Shown one piece after another: positions 31,175-43,622 of a stretch of 62,000 nucleotides of DNA. The notes under the pieces were generated by a model that was not told where the DNA came from, ran no database searches, and saw nothing but the letters and a program-made list of their open reading frames with translations. Position 1 is the first letter of the stretch. Each line of letters begins with the position of its first letter. Location of the stretch: contig CM043947.1 of the NCBI GenBank assembly GCA_014529385.2, positions 127,936,891 through 127,998,890 on the forward strand, read 5' to 3'. The position numbers and the translations under genes are program-made. The stretch comes from Adiantum capillus-veneris. Taxonomy: Eukaryota; Streptophyta; Polypodiopsida; Polypodiales; Pteridaceae.

Positions 31175-31462
31175 CATGATGCATAGAAGCATCGAGCGCT
31201 CAGGTTTTTTTAAGCTCTTTAAGATGCAATATCAAAGTAGAGTCACCCATCAAGTTTGAGGGCTTGACTTTCTTTTTTTTTTTCGAGAAAAAGATCCTTC
31301 TATTAGTTAATGAAAAATGCCCATAGGGCTACGTCCACCTCTGCAGGAGAGGGCTACAACAAGCATGATGGGGAGACTCTCCCAATGAAAAAAAAGCATA
31401 TATACAATGGGGCTAAATCAAGAGATGGGAGGAGGGAAAATCCACACAGGTGGATAGTAGTG

Positions 31463-32193
31463 TCATCTGAGCACCCCCTGGACCATGGTGTAAAAAGGCC
31501 CAGGGCGCCAGAGTCGAAGGAAAGCCTCTCGGCGCTCCCGCATGCGGTCAGAGCTACCCTGTAGTCCCTCAAGCTGTCCTCTGAGAGTATGAATCAGCTC
31601 TAGCCAAAAGTCACGAACAGTCTCTGCTGGTGGCACAGGGCGAGCCTCAAAGATGCGGAAACAGCGGACCCGCCAGATGAACCAGAGAGCTAAGCCGCTG
31701 ATGAGCTCCCAACACTCCTCCCTCTCACTGCTCCACTCCTGTGGAGTAAGATCTGTAACAGGCTGGAGTGTAGGTCGCCCCCCCTGTATCACTATCATCC
31801 TGCTGGTGGAAGATAGCTCAAACTGAAGTGCCGGGCCCGTGAGGGTGGACCAAGCTGCTGCCCCCCAAGTGTACTGTCGAGCCGTGGAGAGGGCAGGCAT
31901 CAGCCGAAGAGCTCGTAGCCACATCTGCTAGGCCGAGGGACAGTCCCAAAGACAGTGACGCTGACTCTCCACCAACTGGTCACAGGCTGTACATGCGGCC
32001 GAGAGACCACTATGCACAAGCCAACTCCCAACTGTTGTGGCTCTGTGTGCAACCAACCACTGGAACAAAGTGACGCGCCTCGGCTGTCTGGAGTCCCACA
32101 GCCTCTGCCAAAAAGCTGCCAAGAACTCAACTGTGAGGCCCTCCTCCTACCAATGGCGTGCTGCAGCGGGGCGGGCCTCTCTCTGCGCTGCAA
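31463..32193 (-). pseudogene. LINE ORF2 C-terminal zinc-binding region
   Basis: The frame near 32122-31928 reads CTACDQLVESQRHCLWDCPSA, with the C-x2-C...H-x4-C pattern and LWDCP wording of the zf-RVT domain that follows the RT in plant L1 elements. A stop (31926-31928) precedes MWLRALRLMPAL, the usual downstream text. The rest (EECWELISGLALWFIWRVR) is the conserved tail (LINE ORF2 has a WxxW helix there). Frames change once or twice. The catalytic domains are missing. Confidence 0.75.
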
Positions 32194-32363
32194 GTATATG
32201 ACGTCCTAGCCGAACAGTGTACTAAAAGAAAGGGACTCCTGGGCGGTCTGTAGAAGAGAAGGGGTCCCTCCATAGCCACTCACCAGGATCCCACTGCACT
32301 CATGCCAATGGACAACACTCCCAAGCCCATAGCCTCCAGTGCCCTGTCTCAAGAGCTGTTGGG

Positions 32364-33056
32364 TCAGGGTCTATGACGCAAATCCTCCCACAGATGCCCA
32401 CAACACGGATGAGACCCGAGTACTCCACACTCTGTCGAAACCAACCCCCACTCACCCGAGGCAAGAGGATGACCTTCGGGAGCGTGTGTGTATCTGACCA
32501 AAACTCGAACTGAAGGGATGCCAGCCGCCTTGGCAGCTACTGATGCTGCCGTACGAGGTGTCTCCAGAACAGTCCCGATGGCGGAGCCAATCCTGGAGAG
32601 AAGTGGAAGGTACTCCCTCCGTAAACTCGAAAAGCAGACTGAGATGGGGATGTCTGCCTCCTCTACTAGCACATCCGAAGTCGGGTCAAAACCATGTTGC
32701 CACTGTCGAAAGTGGGCGCGTGATGCTCGGATAGCCAGTGGACTCATAGCTATGACCTTGGAGGCCATCTCAGAAGTCTCGAACTCGATCTGGTAGTACC
32801 CCCGTCCGAGGATCTGAACATCCAAAATCTTGCCCACCTCTGCGAGAAGGCGGGCCTGGAGAAGGTCTCGCAGCTCTCTTCTGCTAGGACGGGTGCCAAG
32901 AACCTTACAGATGACAGAAGTCGCCTGCAAGCGCTCTACCTCTGCGGCAAGGCTCGCTTGCTCTGTCGGCAAAAGAGCAAGTTGAATGGTGGGCTCAGCG
33001 AGGTCAGGCGAGGGGGCTTCAGGCGAGTCCCTCTGTGGCGGAGCTGGAGCCTCCAT
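32364..33056 (-). pseudogene. LINE ORF1, DUF4283-type
   Basis: The frame starts at the ATG at 33056 with a Pro-rich head (MEAPAPPQRDSPEAPSPDLA). The domain is KVLGTRPSRRELRDLLQARL, VGKILDVQILGRGYYQIEF, KVIAMSPLAIRASRAHFRQW and FDPTSDVLVEEADIPISV, which follows the DUF4283 pattern of plant LINE ORF1 (a WP/FDP motif after the RNA-binding fold). ORF1 normally continues to a zinc knuckle. Here it runs out at 32364 and ORF2 tail sequence follows, marking the deletion. Confidence 0.75.
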
Positions 33057-33480
33057 CTGTGTCTACTGCTGAGTCGAAGAGGCGGACGGAGAAGAACAAT
33101 CTGCAGCCGAGGACGCCGAACACTTGTCCGAAGAACAAATGTTGCAGAGCCAGGCGCAAAGAAACCTTCGGGGATAATGCGGACAAAGGGGGGGAGGGGG
33201 GCGAGGGGGGAGCAGCGGGTGGGCTAGGGGGCAGCTAGGGGGGGAGGGCGGCGGGCAGGCTTGGAGGGGGAGACAGCGCAAGGCGGGAGGGGGTGGGGGA
33301 TACAGCGCGAGGGCGAGGGGGGGGGGCAGCGCGAGGGGGGCTGATTGCAGCGCGAGGGCGAGAGAGAGAAGGGAGGTGAGGGGAGGCGATGGCGCAAGAG
33401 GGGGGGGAGCGCGCAGCAGCAGCAAGCAAGACACGACGCACTACTTGGAATTACAATCTTGTATTTGCTTGACTTTCTTT

Positions 33481-33540
33481 ATGTCCTTCAATTGAAAAAG
33501 TAGAGTCTCACTTTAAATGACACATGGATGCCTCTAGGGT

Positions 33541-33638
<98 letters not shown>

Positions 33639-34015
33639 CGCACATCAGTATCCCATGGGAGGTTGTAACAGATTTTCAATAGGCATAGCATGTCCTCGAG
33701 GTGGTGAGAGAGTGATTGTGGCTATAGTGGGCATTCAACCTTTCTATATCTTTTATACTCTTCCATTTTGGGACTATTTGAGATTCCCAATGTTTGCAAT
33801 AAGCCAAGGTTTAGTGTAGTTTTACCACTAAAATTGCAAATTTTTGGCTAGATTCCAAGCTTGCCTTGAAGAAAATCGGCAAATTTTTGTAAGTTTTAGT
33901 GTAAATATCCTCAATTCTTTAAATTTTGACTTAAAATTCAAAAGATTTTTATCGTGCAATTTTTTAATAAGATTTTCCTAATTAAAATATTATTTTTGGG
34001 TAGGTCCTATTCAAG

Positions 34016-34092
<77 letters not shown>

Positions 34093-36238
34093 ACACCAAT
34101 TCAAGTCTGAGACCATTCGACTATGTCCCTTCACACAAAGCTACAATGTGCAATGTGCACATTCTCGGAGCTAGAAGGACAATTATACATGGAGGTGCCA
34201 AGTGCGAGATTTTACTTCAACATTATACATTGCGTGGAATCTTTGAAAGTTCTACATTTTTTGAAGCTCAAGTATAAATTTCAAGGCTAGGCGTGCATTT
34301 GTATAGAAAGGAAAAGGGACTTCTTTATCCTCTGCACTATCTAGCACGGGCACATTCAAATGGGATGGATGGTGGGGTCGTTCGGATCATCAAATTCAAA
34401 TTGCTGAGTAAATTTAGTGCAAAAAAGTAAATTTGGGCCAGCAAGTAAATCCGAGCTAGTCAAGATTGTCTCACACCTTGCACATTGAACCCACGACTTG
34501 CCCCGTTCAAGGCATGGACTCTAACCACCACGCCCGCACGCTTTTACTGAAGATCATGGTACTTCAATGCATTACATTGTAAGTGCGGACTGATTTGTAA
34601 ATTTGTGTGTCAATCGCATGGTCTACAATGCATGCATACCATGATCCGTCACCTCCACCGTTGATCCCATTTGAGCATGCACATGCCATGTAGTGCTTTG
34701 CATTCTTTATGGCCTTCAAAGTGCAAAGTAGAGCAACCCTTTACAAAAATAGAAGTAGTCAGCGTTCAAATTTGAAGGTTGGAGTCCGTGTTCAAAAAAA
34801 ATGTGTCTTAGATTCGCCTTGAACGAGCTGAAAACTCAAAACAATTCCTTGAAGGAAGAGGTAAAAGAAAAATATCCATTTGAATAATCTATGATAAAAG
34901 AGGTGCATTGTAGAAAATACCTATTATGCGAGAAAATTTCCTCTTTAGATCTACCCTAAAGAAAATTTTGTATGTTTGTGAAATTGACTTTCCCAACACT
35001 GCATGGAGTTTCACTCCATGGAAGGTCAAGGACTATAAATAATGGCTTGGTCAAGGACTATAAATAATATATATTGGATGAAGTACTAAGAACTTGACTT
35101 TTTGATAGAACTCAAAAGTATGTCTTTTTATTTTCTACAATAGTAGTTAGTAGTACTTACCACCTACCCTTCACACTTTTGCATTTCAAACCAAAAGTGT
35201 TTTAAGGCTTTCTTTGAAATGATGAAGAGTGTGACACATGTGGATGTCCTCTCCTTTCTAGGAAATTTTAAACTGCATTATATATATAGTATAGAAGCAA
35301 AAACTTTTAGTTTTAAAAAGCTAGAGGAAGCTTTTTAACTAACGTTAAGGATTTTAGGTTAAAAAGCTAAAAGAAGCCTTTTAAAGTGGACGGTTTGTGA
35401 GATTTTCGACCTGCAGAGACCATAGGAGAAGGTGTTGAATAAACGTGCATTTTTTGGGCCATTGAAGTTTGGACGGCTAAGATGCATGCTAGGTGGGTGG
35501 AGAGGAAGAAGTACTAGGGCCTAAGGTCTTTTCGTTTTGGTGAAGGACGTTGCAACGCGTGCATGACAGGACCAACGTGAGGTGACGCTTCTATAAGGCA
35601 GCGCGCGGCGTTCTCTGTACTACGTGCGTGACAACAGCGCTCTTTGCAGCGCGTGCGTGATAGAATTGACTCAGCGTGCACGTCTCTGGTTGCTTTCACA
35701 ACCTGCATCACATGCAGCAAGGCTGCTTCAAAGTTCGCTCTCTTCTCTCTCCCAGGATGCAGCCACATACGGGTACATATATGCAGGTTGTGCTTGAAAT
35801 TCTGTGTATGCGCGTGGGCCTGAGGCTGCTTTCTCTTCATGTATGCGTGTTCATTCGGTGCATGCCTAGGGCCTTTTCGACTGGTGTGCAGATCGTTTGG
35901 TGAGCAGCATTAATTATCTCTTAACACCATGTGCTCAGAGACTTGCCTTCATCACTTGTGCCCCTTGCAATGCTTGCATGCCTGCACCACCCTCACAGCG
36001 TCTGTGGCATTGAATGCTTGATGGAAAGCTGACTTTCTGCAGTCGAACAGTAAAATCCTCTATTATATTATCAAATTGTATAAAAGCACATTCTCACACT
36101 GTGTTCGAGAAAAATGTGTTGCAACTTAATGTCTTGTCCTTCATGGCTAGAAAAATACATTTTTGCTGAACAGTGAAAATAAGAGGGAAATTGAAATTCT
36201 CTCGCTTTATAGGTAAAAATTTGAATCTTTTGTTGACA
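33481..36238. other. Intergenic spacer with microsatellites
   Basis: No coding region is supported. It holds two composite microsatellites of the same design, (CT)n-(CA)n at 33544-33636 and (CT)n-(AC)n at 34018-34097. There is a tRNA-like stretch at 34471-34542 and a pair of related 24-bp motifs (AAAAAGCTA..GAAGC.TTTTAA) at about 35314 and 35363. The short frames around 35514-35903 look accidental. Confidence 0.8.
34471..34542 (-). repeat. tRNA-derived (SINE-head-like) sequence
   Basis: On the minus strand GTGGTGGTTAGAGTCC resembles a tRNA D-arm/A box, a 4-bp stem CTTG...CAAG with a 7-base loop sits where the anticodon arm would be, and GTGGGTTCAATG resembles a B box. The acceptor stem does not close, so it is not a working tRNA gene. 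A SINE head or tRNA pseudogene is the simplest reading. Confidence 0.35.
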
Positions 36239-36540
36239 ACTACACCAAAATTTGTGTAAATTTCATGGTTTTCTTAAAGGCAATCTTAAAATGTAGTTGG
36301 GATTTTCAAATTTTAACCGGTTAAAATAGACTAGATTCCGGTTTTTTTCTAACACTACTGCCGTTTCTAATCTCAAAAATGTCAATTGAGAGCAAGGAGA
36401 AAAGGAGAAGCTCCACCTCGAAATAGATAAAAATAATGTAAAAACTTGAAAAATAAATCTAATTTTTAATTTTTTCTCTGGGCATATTCAAGAAAAGAAA
36501 TTTTGTATGTCCGTAAAAATATTTCTTCCCGAACACTTTA

Positions 36541-36585
<45 letters not shown>

Positions 36586-36925
36586 CGTGCGTGCATCAAT
36601 TACACTAAAACTTGTGTAAATTTGACGATTTTCTTAAAGGCAAGCTTAAAATCTAGTCGAGATTTTCCAATGTTAACCAGTTAAAGTAGACTAGGTTCCA
36701 GTTTTTTTTTGACACTAGTGCCGTTTTCAATCTCAAAAATGTCAATTGAGAGCAAGGGAAAAAGGAGAAGTTCCACCTCACAATAGAGAAAAATAATGTA
36801 AAAACTTGGAAAATAAATATAATTCTTAACATTTTTCCTAGGCATATTCAAGAAAAGAAATTTTGTATGTCTGTAAAAATATTTTTTCCCGAACACTTTA
36901 CTGGGGAGAGAGAGAGAGAGACAGA
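36239..36925. repeat. Tandem duplication of about 360 bp, diverged
   Basis: 36239-36600 and 36601-36925 are collinear: TACAC.AAAA.TTGTGTAAATTT, TCAATTGAGAGCAAGG and ATTCAAGAAAAGAAATTTTG occur in both, each ending in a (GA)n run followed by ATGCACGTGCGTGC. Substitutions are scattered, so the duplication is old. It is not coding. Confidence 0.85.
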
Positions 36926-37112
36926 GATGCACGTGCGTGCGCGCACACACTCACTCATTTTCATGATGAAATTGTTCAAATGAATATACTAAGGCTTGAA
37001 AAGACTTGAAATGTCACCTATAAAAGTTAATGTGAAGGTGACTACTTCAATTTAAGCTTGTGCATTCAAAAGCTGTGTGGAGGCAAATATTAAAATCATA
37101 TTATGTTATCAA

Positions 37113-37321
37113 CTTCTATAAGAGTATAAGAGGAGCCCTTCTTTTGCCTTTCTGCATCTCAGAATTTGTAAGCTCATATAGTTATAGATTACCTTTAGCT
37201 TTGCTTGCCAATGGCTTTTATAAAATTGTGAAAGAGCAGCCCTTCTTTTGCCTTTGTGCACCTCAAAATTTGTGAGCTCATTTACTTATAAATTACCTTT
37301 AGCTTTGCTTGCCAATGGCTT
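37113..37321 (+). repeat. Tandem duplication of about 105 bp
   Basis: 37113-37216 and 37217-37321 share CCCTTCTTTTGCCTTT, TTGTGAGCTCAT and TACCTTTAGCTTTGCTTGC, each ending in CAATGGCTT. The second copy opens a 39-codon frame (MASKEHSESSLVVEGREW) that ends at 37434. It may be the leader of the RPA gene to the right or of nothing. 37435-38400 has only a (GT)n run (38078-38132) and short accidental frames. Confidence 0.75.
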
Positions 37322-38074
37322 CCAAAGAACATAGTGAGAGTTCTCTTGTTGTCGAAGGACGAGAATGGTATGTAAGCAGTGGAGACTCCGATGGTGCTAA
37401 CAGCATGGATTTCGAAGGCGGTGAGGCTTATTGATGCATTTTGTGTTGTAGTTGCTCATTTTGGCTCGCCAAACTTTCGAACAATTTGTATTGTGAAATC
37501 TATCTCTAACTTGTGTTGCGAATGTGGCGCCCGTTCTAAATTTGGCGAATATCAATTGGCGAATGTTGTTGTTCAATAATCGTTATTTCCATTACTCTTT
37601 TGCAAATGTAATGTTTGTTTTGGTCATTCTCTTGTTTCTATATTATACTACGCTTGAATCCTTCCATGGGCTTCGCTTCTCTTGAATCGCTACTCACATT
37701 ATCAAAAGATAGTCAAAATGCAACAGTAGGTCAATAGTAATGTTGCTCTAATCAATTGTTTTACCTCAAGAAGTAGAAGAAGGCTTACCAGTTAGGGGTT
37801 TTTAGAAAACGTCAAATGCATTGCTTTTGAAAATAGTGATCGAGCACATCGCATGTCTAACGTGTAGGGTGCGCTCCCATAGCAATATTTCGAGTGCTTG
37901 AGCCTATGCGCACTACCTCTTGAATACACCATTTGATGCACAACGAGATTTTGAAACACTTAGGTTTTATTTTGCATCCTTGAATTGTGCATTGTCTCCA
38001 ACACAGTAGCTTTGCATGCGTAACACGTGCACACAATATGCTTGCATGCTCATTCTCATTAGATAGCCATCGAA

Positions 38075-38077
<3 letters not shown>

Positions 38078-38132
<55 letters not shown>
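38078..38132. repeat. (GT)n microsatellite
   Basis: About 27 GT units. The minus-strand poly-Thr-His frame across it is accidental. Confidence 0.98.
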
Positions 38133-38133
<1 letters not shown>

Positions 38134-38719
38134 GTAATACACAGAAGTGTACGTAGACCTTTATAACAAGTACATTCAACACTCTCATATGATTATTTAT
38201 CACAAGTACATTCACCACTCTCATATGATTACCCATCTTCCTATAATTGCAAGCACATCTATACCTTCTAGTTGCATTAGTATCCAAGAAGTAACCATAC
38301 GAAAAGGTTGTCACGCAAGAAAATTTCTATCGCAAATGAGTGCTTCTATTTCTACCTATCGTTGCCCAAGTTTTCCTTATATGTGAAAGGCATTACGTCC
38401 TCATAATTGATCTTCTATAGAGCTCCAAAGGTTGACAGAAGGTACTCCAAGCTCAAGTCGTAAATGTGTCGACGTGTCCTCAATTGCATGCACATCATCG
38501 CCGCCTCACAAAAGATCGAAGGAAGAGGTGCATAAGCCCCACAAGCCTATTCCACGCGCATTGTTTCATTTGAACGACTCGGTGAACTCTGGATGTGAGC
38601 CTTTAGTTTTTCGAAAGTGTCTTTCTTTGAGAGTTCTTTTATCGAGTCGTAGAGCTATTTCCTGATTTTACTATCTTTTGGATTATGTAGGCAAGCAAGT
38701 TGTGGAGGACCCCATTAAT

Positions 38720-39041
38720 TGTAAAGAATGAGGATGCAAGAGAGCTACACAAGACAAGCACAAAGCACACAGAGATGGAAAGCTTCTTCTTCTTCTTCAC
38801 AGAAAAGAGAGTACAAAATGACTAAGTGCTAAAGCTGAAAAGTAGCACATATGTACATGCGGTCACTAAGTGTGAACTCGCTAGAAGCGTACTAGGCTGG
38901 CACTATAAGTGTAGTCCAGCTGTAGAATCACTGGCAGAGATCCTCCGTGTCGGTCACCTAACGCGCCAGTGAGTAAATGTCGTAAGCGGCCAAGACCCGT
39001 AGTGGATGCCAGCTCAAGGTGTAGAGCTCGACATCTCAACA
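38720..39041 (-). repeat. Copia 3' LTR
   Basis: 322 bp, nearly identical to 43623-43947. The gag-pol frame ends within it at 39014. Confidence 0.97.
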
Positions 39042-42000
39042 CTCCCCCTCGAGCTCTGCATGTCGCAGAGTCCAAGCATAGTCCGAAAACGTCGAAGCTT
39101 CTCAGCTCCGAGGGCCTTGGTAAAGATATCCGCTATCTGCTCCTCTGTGCTGACGTAGACCAAGTCGATGTCGCCCGCCAACACTCGCTCTCGAACGTAG
39201 TGGTAATGGACCTCTATGTGTTTGGTCCTGGCATGGAACACTGGGTTCCTAGCCAATTGCATGCTACTGAGGTTGTCACAATGGATGAAAATCTGCTGGT
39301 CCACCTGCACTCCCAAGTCCTCAAGTAATGTGCGTAGCCAAGCTACCTCGCACGCCGCAACTGCTACACCTCTGTACTCGGCCTCTGTGCTCGATAAAGC
39401 AACCGTAGGCTGCTTTTTGCTGCTCCAAGTAACAGCAGCACTCCCAAAAGAGAACATGAAGCCACTCGTAGATCTCCTATCAACAATGCTACCTACCCAA
39501 TCTGCATCTGTATACCCATACAATGCTAATGGTGCATCTGCTACATAGAACAATGCGTAGTCAAGAGTACCTTGCACATACCTAAGTGTGCGTCGTACTC
39601 CATCCAAATGTGGCTTCCTCGGAAGCTGCATGAACTGCCTCTCCAAGCCTACTGTGTAGCTCAAGTCTGGCCTCGTGATAGTCAAGTAGATTAGACTACC
39701 CACAATCTTCCTGTACATGTTGACATCCTCAACAACATCACCCTTCTCTGCACTCAGCTTTGCATTCACATCCAAGGGAATAGAAATTGGCTTACAATCA
39801 GCCATACCATACTTTGACAACATGTCCAAAGCATATTGTCTCTGTGATAGCCATACACCCTCTGGAGTCCTGATCACTTCAATGCCAAGAAAGTAGCGCA
39901 ACTCGCCTAAATCTTTCATTTCAAACTCCTGTTTGAGAAGACCCTTCACATGGTCAATCTCCATAGCATTGTCACCAACAATAATAAGGTCATCTACATA
40001 TATGGTAATGACCACAATCCCCACATCACTCTCACGTACATAGAGTGAATGATCAGCATGAGCTCTCCTAAAACCAATACTGACAAGATACTTGGCAATC
40101 CTGTCATACCATGCTCTAGAGCCTTGCTTCAAACCATACAAAGCTTTGAGAAGTCTGCATACATAATCTGGGTAATCTGGATCGACATAACCAGGTGGCT
40201 GATCCATATACACTTCCTCTTGCAACTCACCATTCAAGAAGGCATTCTTTACATCCATTTGATGCATAATCCATCCTCTAGATGCAGCCACTGCTATGAC
40301 AGCTCTCACAGTCGTCATCTTTGCCACTGGAGCAAAGGTCTCCTCATAGTCTATTCCATACGTCTGTGCATAACCCTTTGCGACCAGCCTTGCCTTGTGA
40401 CGCTCAATGTTACCATCAGCCTTATGCTTGGTTTTATACACCCATTTACAGCCAATAGCTTTCTTGCCACTTGGCAATGGCACCAACTCCCATGTGTCAT
40501 TTGCTTCCAATGCAGCCATCTCTTCATTCATTGCATCATCCCAATGCATATTTCCAACTGCATCCTCAAAACATGTGGGCTCCACATCCTGTATCACCTT
40601 AGCCATGTAGGCTTGGTGATGCGCTAGATACCCATCATAAGTCAATTTCTGAACTGGATTTCTGACTCTATTAGATCTGCGCGGTCCTGGGTCACTCCTT
40701 TGCCCTCTAGCATCTTCTTGTACTTTCCTTACACCAGGTGTCCTGACAGTCGGAATCCCAAATTCCTCATCAAGACTTTGTTCAGAACCATCTGAATCCA
40801 TGTCTACATGTGAAAAACCTGATGATGCATCAACCATAAAGGGAGGTTCATCAACCTTTTCCTTTCCTTTTCGTGATACATTCCCTGTACCTGTTGGTGG
40901 AGTAACCTGCGTACGTAGTCTACCATTCCATGGTTTCTCAACAGAGCCACGAGAAGAGGACTCTTGTGGTCCACTCAAAACCTGTGACTGTGGCCTCACA
41001 TTTTGTACAACCACATCATCTTTTACATCAGCCCCAATAGTGCCATGTGCATTACTGTACCAGCTGCTCATCTCATCAAAGACTACATCTCTGCTCACTC
41101 GTAATTCTCGTGTAGTAGGATTGTAGCACCTGTACCCCTTTTGTTCAAGGGAATATCCCACAAGAATACATTTCTCTGCTTTAGGATCCAATTTCCTACG
41201 CAACTCATCTGGTACATGCACGTAAGCTATGCAGCCAAACACTTTCAAGTGTGCCAAATCAGGCTTTGTACCTGTAAACTTTTCCTCAGGTGTTACATCA
41301 TGCACCGCAGCTGTAGGTGTCCTGTTCATAATGTACACAGCTGTATTTACAGCTTCAACCCAGAAATGATGAGGCATGTTCTTCTCATTCATCAATGCAC
41401 GTGCAACCTCTGCAATGTGCCTGTTTTTCCTTTCTGCGACCCCATTCTGCTGTGGAGTATATCTGCATGTAAACTGCCTGTGTATACCATGCATTCGCAG
41501 AAAATCTGAAAAATCATTGGAGAAGTACTCTCCCCCTCCATCTGACCTCAATGTCTTGATTTGCATATCTGTCTCCTTCTCAATCATGACTTTGAAGTCT
41601 TGAAAGTGACCAAACACTTCACTTTTGTTACGCATGAAGTAGACCCATACTTTCCTTGTATGGTCATCAATGAAAGAGACATAATACCTGCAACCATGTA
41701 TACTTGCAGTATCGGTTGGACCCCAAACATCTGTGTGCACCACCTCAAGTGTCTTTTTACATACATTGCGCTCATGTGAAAATGAGCCCTTTGACTGTTT
41801 TCCAAACTGGCATGCTGCACACACTTTATGCATACCATCCACCTTGAATTTGGGCAAACCTTTTACAATCTGTTTTGATTGCATGCTGCGCAATCTCTGC
41901 TCATTGACATGGCCAATGCGTTTGTGCCAAATGTCAACATCAGCCACAACACCTGTGCCCTGTGCAAATAATGCAGCTTTTACCTCAGGCATGTCTACAT

Positions 42001-43363
42001 TCAGCGTAAACATTCTGCCCACACATTTGCCCTCTGTGATCAGCTTACAGCCATTCTGGAAATCTTCTACATAACAGCCATTTGGATTGAAGCGAACCTG
42101 CAAACCCTGCTCAACCATTTGTCCAACAGAAACAAGATTCTTTGTAATGTTTGGGACATGAAGTACATCTGCTAAGTACTTTGATTTCCCACTCTTCGTA
42201 TTTAGAGGTATGTCCCCTACATGAGCAATGGGGTGAGCTGTGTCATCTCCTGTCTGCACATAGCCTGACACATCTGGTTTGCGCATATCTCTAAACCACT
42301 CTCCACGAGACGTCATGTGATTAGAGGAACCTGAATCCACATACCAAACATCATCTTGGGTGGAATTCTCTGTAGTCATTGTATTCATTACATGTTGCAT
42401 AACAAACATGCGCTCGTTTTTGCTGTCATCTGCATCTCTGCTAGTAGATGCATAGTTTCCCTGTTCTCTCTTTCTACTTGCTTTTCCCTTTGGACAGTCA
42501 CGTGACATGTGACCTCTTTCACCACAAGTCCAACATTCTCTACTATCTGGAGTATGTTGCTGCCTGCTTGATCCTGCACCACGACCTCTTTGACTCCCCC
42601 TGCCTTGAGACTGGTTTCCCCTGCCACCTGTATTGTTTTGATTTGATTGACCTTCCAGAAATTGGCCCCTGCAACCCCTTGGGCCTCGGCCACGACCTCT
42701 ACCTCTACCTCTGTTGGAGTTAGAATAGAAGGCCTGTTCAGAATTATTTCTGCCATGAGAAGAAGATGTGTCAAGGTTCTTCTCCTCAAGAATAAGCATA
42801 GAAATCAAATCTTGGAACACGGGGATGTCGTCTCTTGTATTCATGGAAGACCTAAAATGTACATACTCATCTCCTAGACCATCCAAACATGCACGGACAA
42901 TGTCATCGTCTTCCACTGAGACTTTAATAGATCCAAGAGCCTCAATGATACTCTTGATCTTCAAAGCATAATCATTGATGGAGAGGTTGTTCCTCTTAAC
43001 CTGATTTAGCTCCGACTTTAGTTGAAGCTTCCTGGCCTTGGTGTTCACCTCGAACACTCTGCCTAAGTTTTTCCATGCAATGGCGGGGGTTTCAGCATCC
43101 TGTAGATAGCCCATCATGCCATCTGTGATGCTCATAGAAAGCCAATACATCACTTTGCTCTAGCCTTGTTGCCAGTCCCTCAAGGCTTTCCTTTGTTCTG
43201 CTGTAGCATTTGCCTCCGAAATCTCTGGTTCCTTTTCATTGTCTCCTTCTACATAGTCCCAATAACCTTTTCCTTTTAGGAAATTTGTTATTCTGAACTT
43301 CCATGCAGGGTAGTTATTTTTCTCAAGCTTCTTAGTAACAATCTGACTGAAACCGTAAGACAT
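39014..43363 (-). CDS. Copia gag-pol polyprotein, one in-frame TAG
   Basis: The frame opens at the ATG at 43363 (MSYGFSQIVTKKLEKNNYPA, Gag), meets TAG at 43160-43162, and continues unbroken to 39014. Domains in order: Gag helices; zinc knuckle CWTCGERGHMSRDC; protease WYVDSGSSNHMTS; pre-integrase DIWHKRIGHVNEQRL; integrase with HTDVWGP, RSDGGGEYFSN and PQQNGVAERKNR (DDE); RT with KARLVAKGYAQ, MDVKNAFLNGEL and TIYVDDLIIVG; RNase H with GYTDADWVG, ALSSTEAEY and HCDNLSSMQLA. Total length is about 1449 codons, normal for plant copia. The gene order integrase before RT defines Ty1/copia. Only the TAG stands in the way of expression. Confidence 0.95.
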
Positions 43364-43609
43364 CTTGAAGCACTAAGACAAAATAGCTGCAATTTGCAAA
43401 AACCTGCAAATCTGCTGAACCTGCTATCGTGGTTCCTGTAACGCTTTCTACACTCAACGAGTGTCCACAATCAAGCGTTTCACAACCACTATACTTGTAC
43501 AGTAAATCTCTGTATACTGCACTTTGGAGACCTGTTCGGCATCTGGTCGTGGATTGCGAACGAAGGGATTGTGATGCTCTTGCTCTCTTAGCCTCTCTTG
43601 CCTACACCA

Positions 43610-43622
43610 GGCTCTGATACCA
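43610..43622 (-). other. Copia primer-binding site (initiator Met-tRNA)
   Basis: TGGTATCAGAGCC on the minus strand immediately follows the LTR, the classic plant copia primer site. Confidence 0.95.

Larger units (their letters stand above)
31276..33466 (-). mobile_element. L1-type LINE, internally deleted
   Basis: GCTTGACTTTCTTT occurs at both 31262-31275 and 33467-33480, a 14-bp target duplication. Next to the left copy a T-run follows (about 11 T, i.e. a poly(A) tail on the minus strand), so the 3' end is on the left. The minus strand codes an ORF1 DUF4283-type domain and, 170 bp later, the zinc-binding region that closes ORF2. Endonuclease and reverse transcriptase are absent. The 5' leader (33080-33430) is a G-rich, GGGGG-repeated tract on the plus strand. 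Confidence 0.8.

Noticed and set aside
33063-33441. Pro-rich and Arg-rich frames in the G-rich tract
   Set aside because: They are products of the GGGGCGAGG-type repeats in the LINE leader, with no conserved motif.
31262-33480. A functional tRNA or rRNA gene in the right half of the window
   Set aside because: No sequence closes a full tRNA cloverleaf, and no rRNA-like conserved block was seen.
40049-42877. Several plus-strand frames of 60-190 codons
   Set aside because: They are antisense shadows of the copia gag-pol frame.
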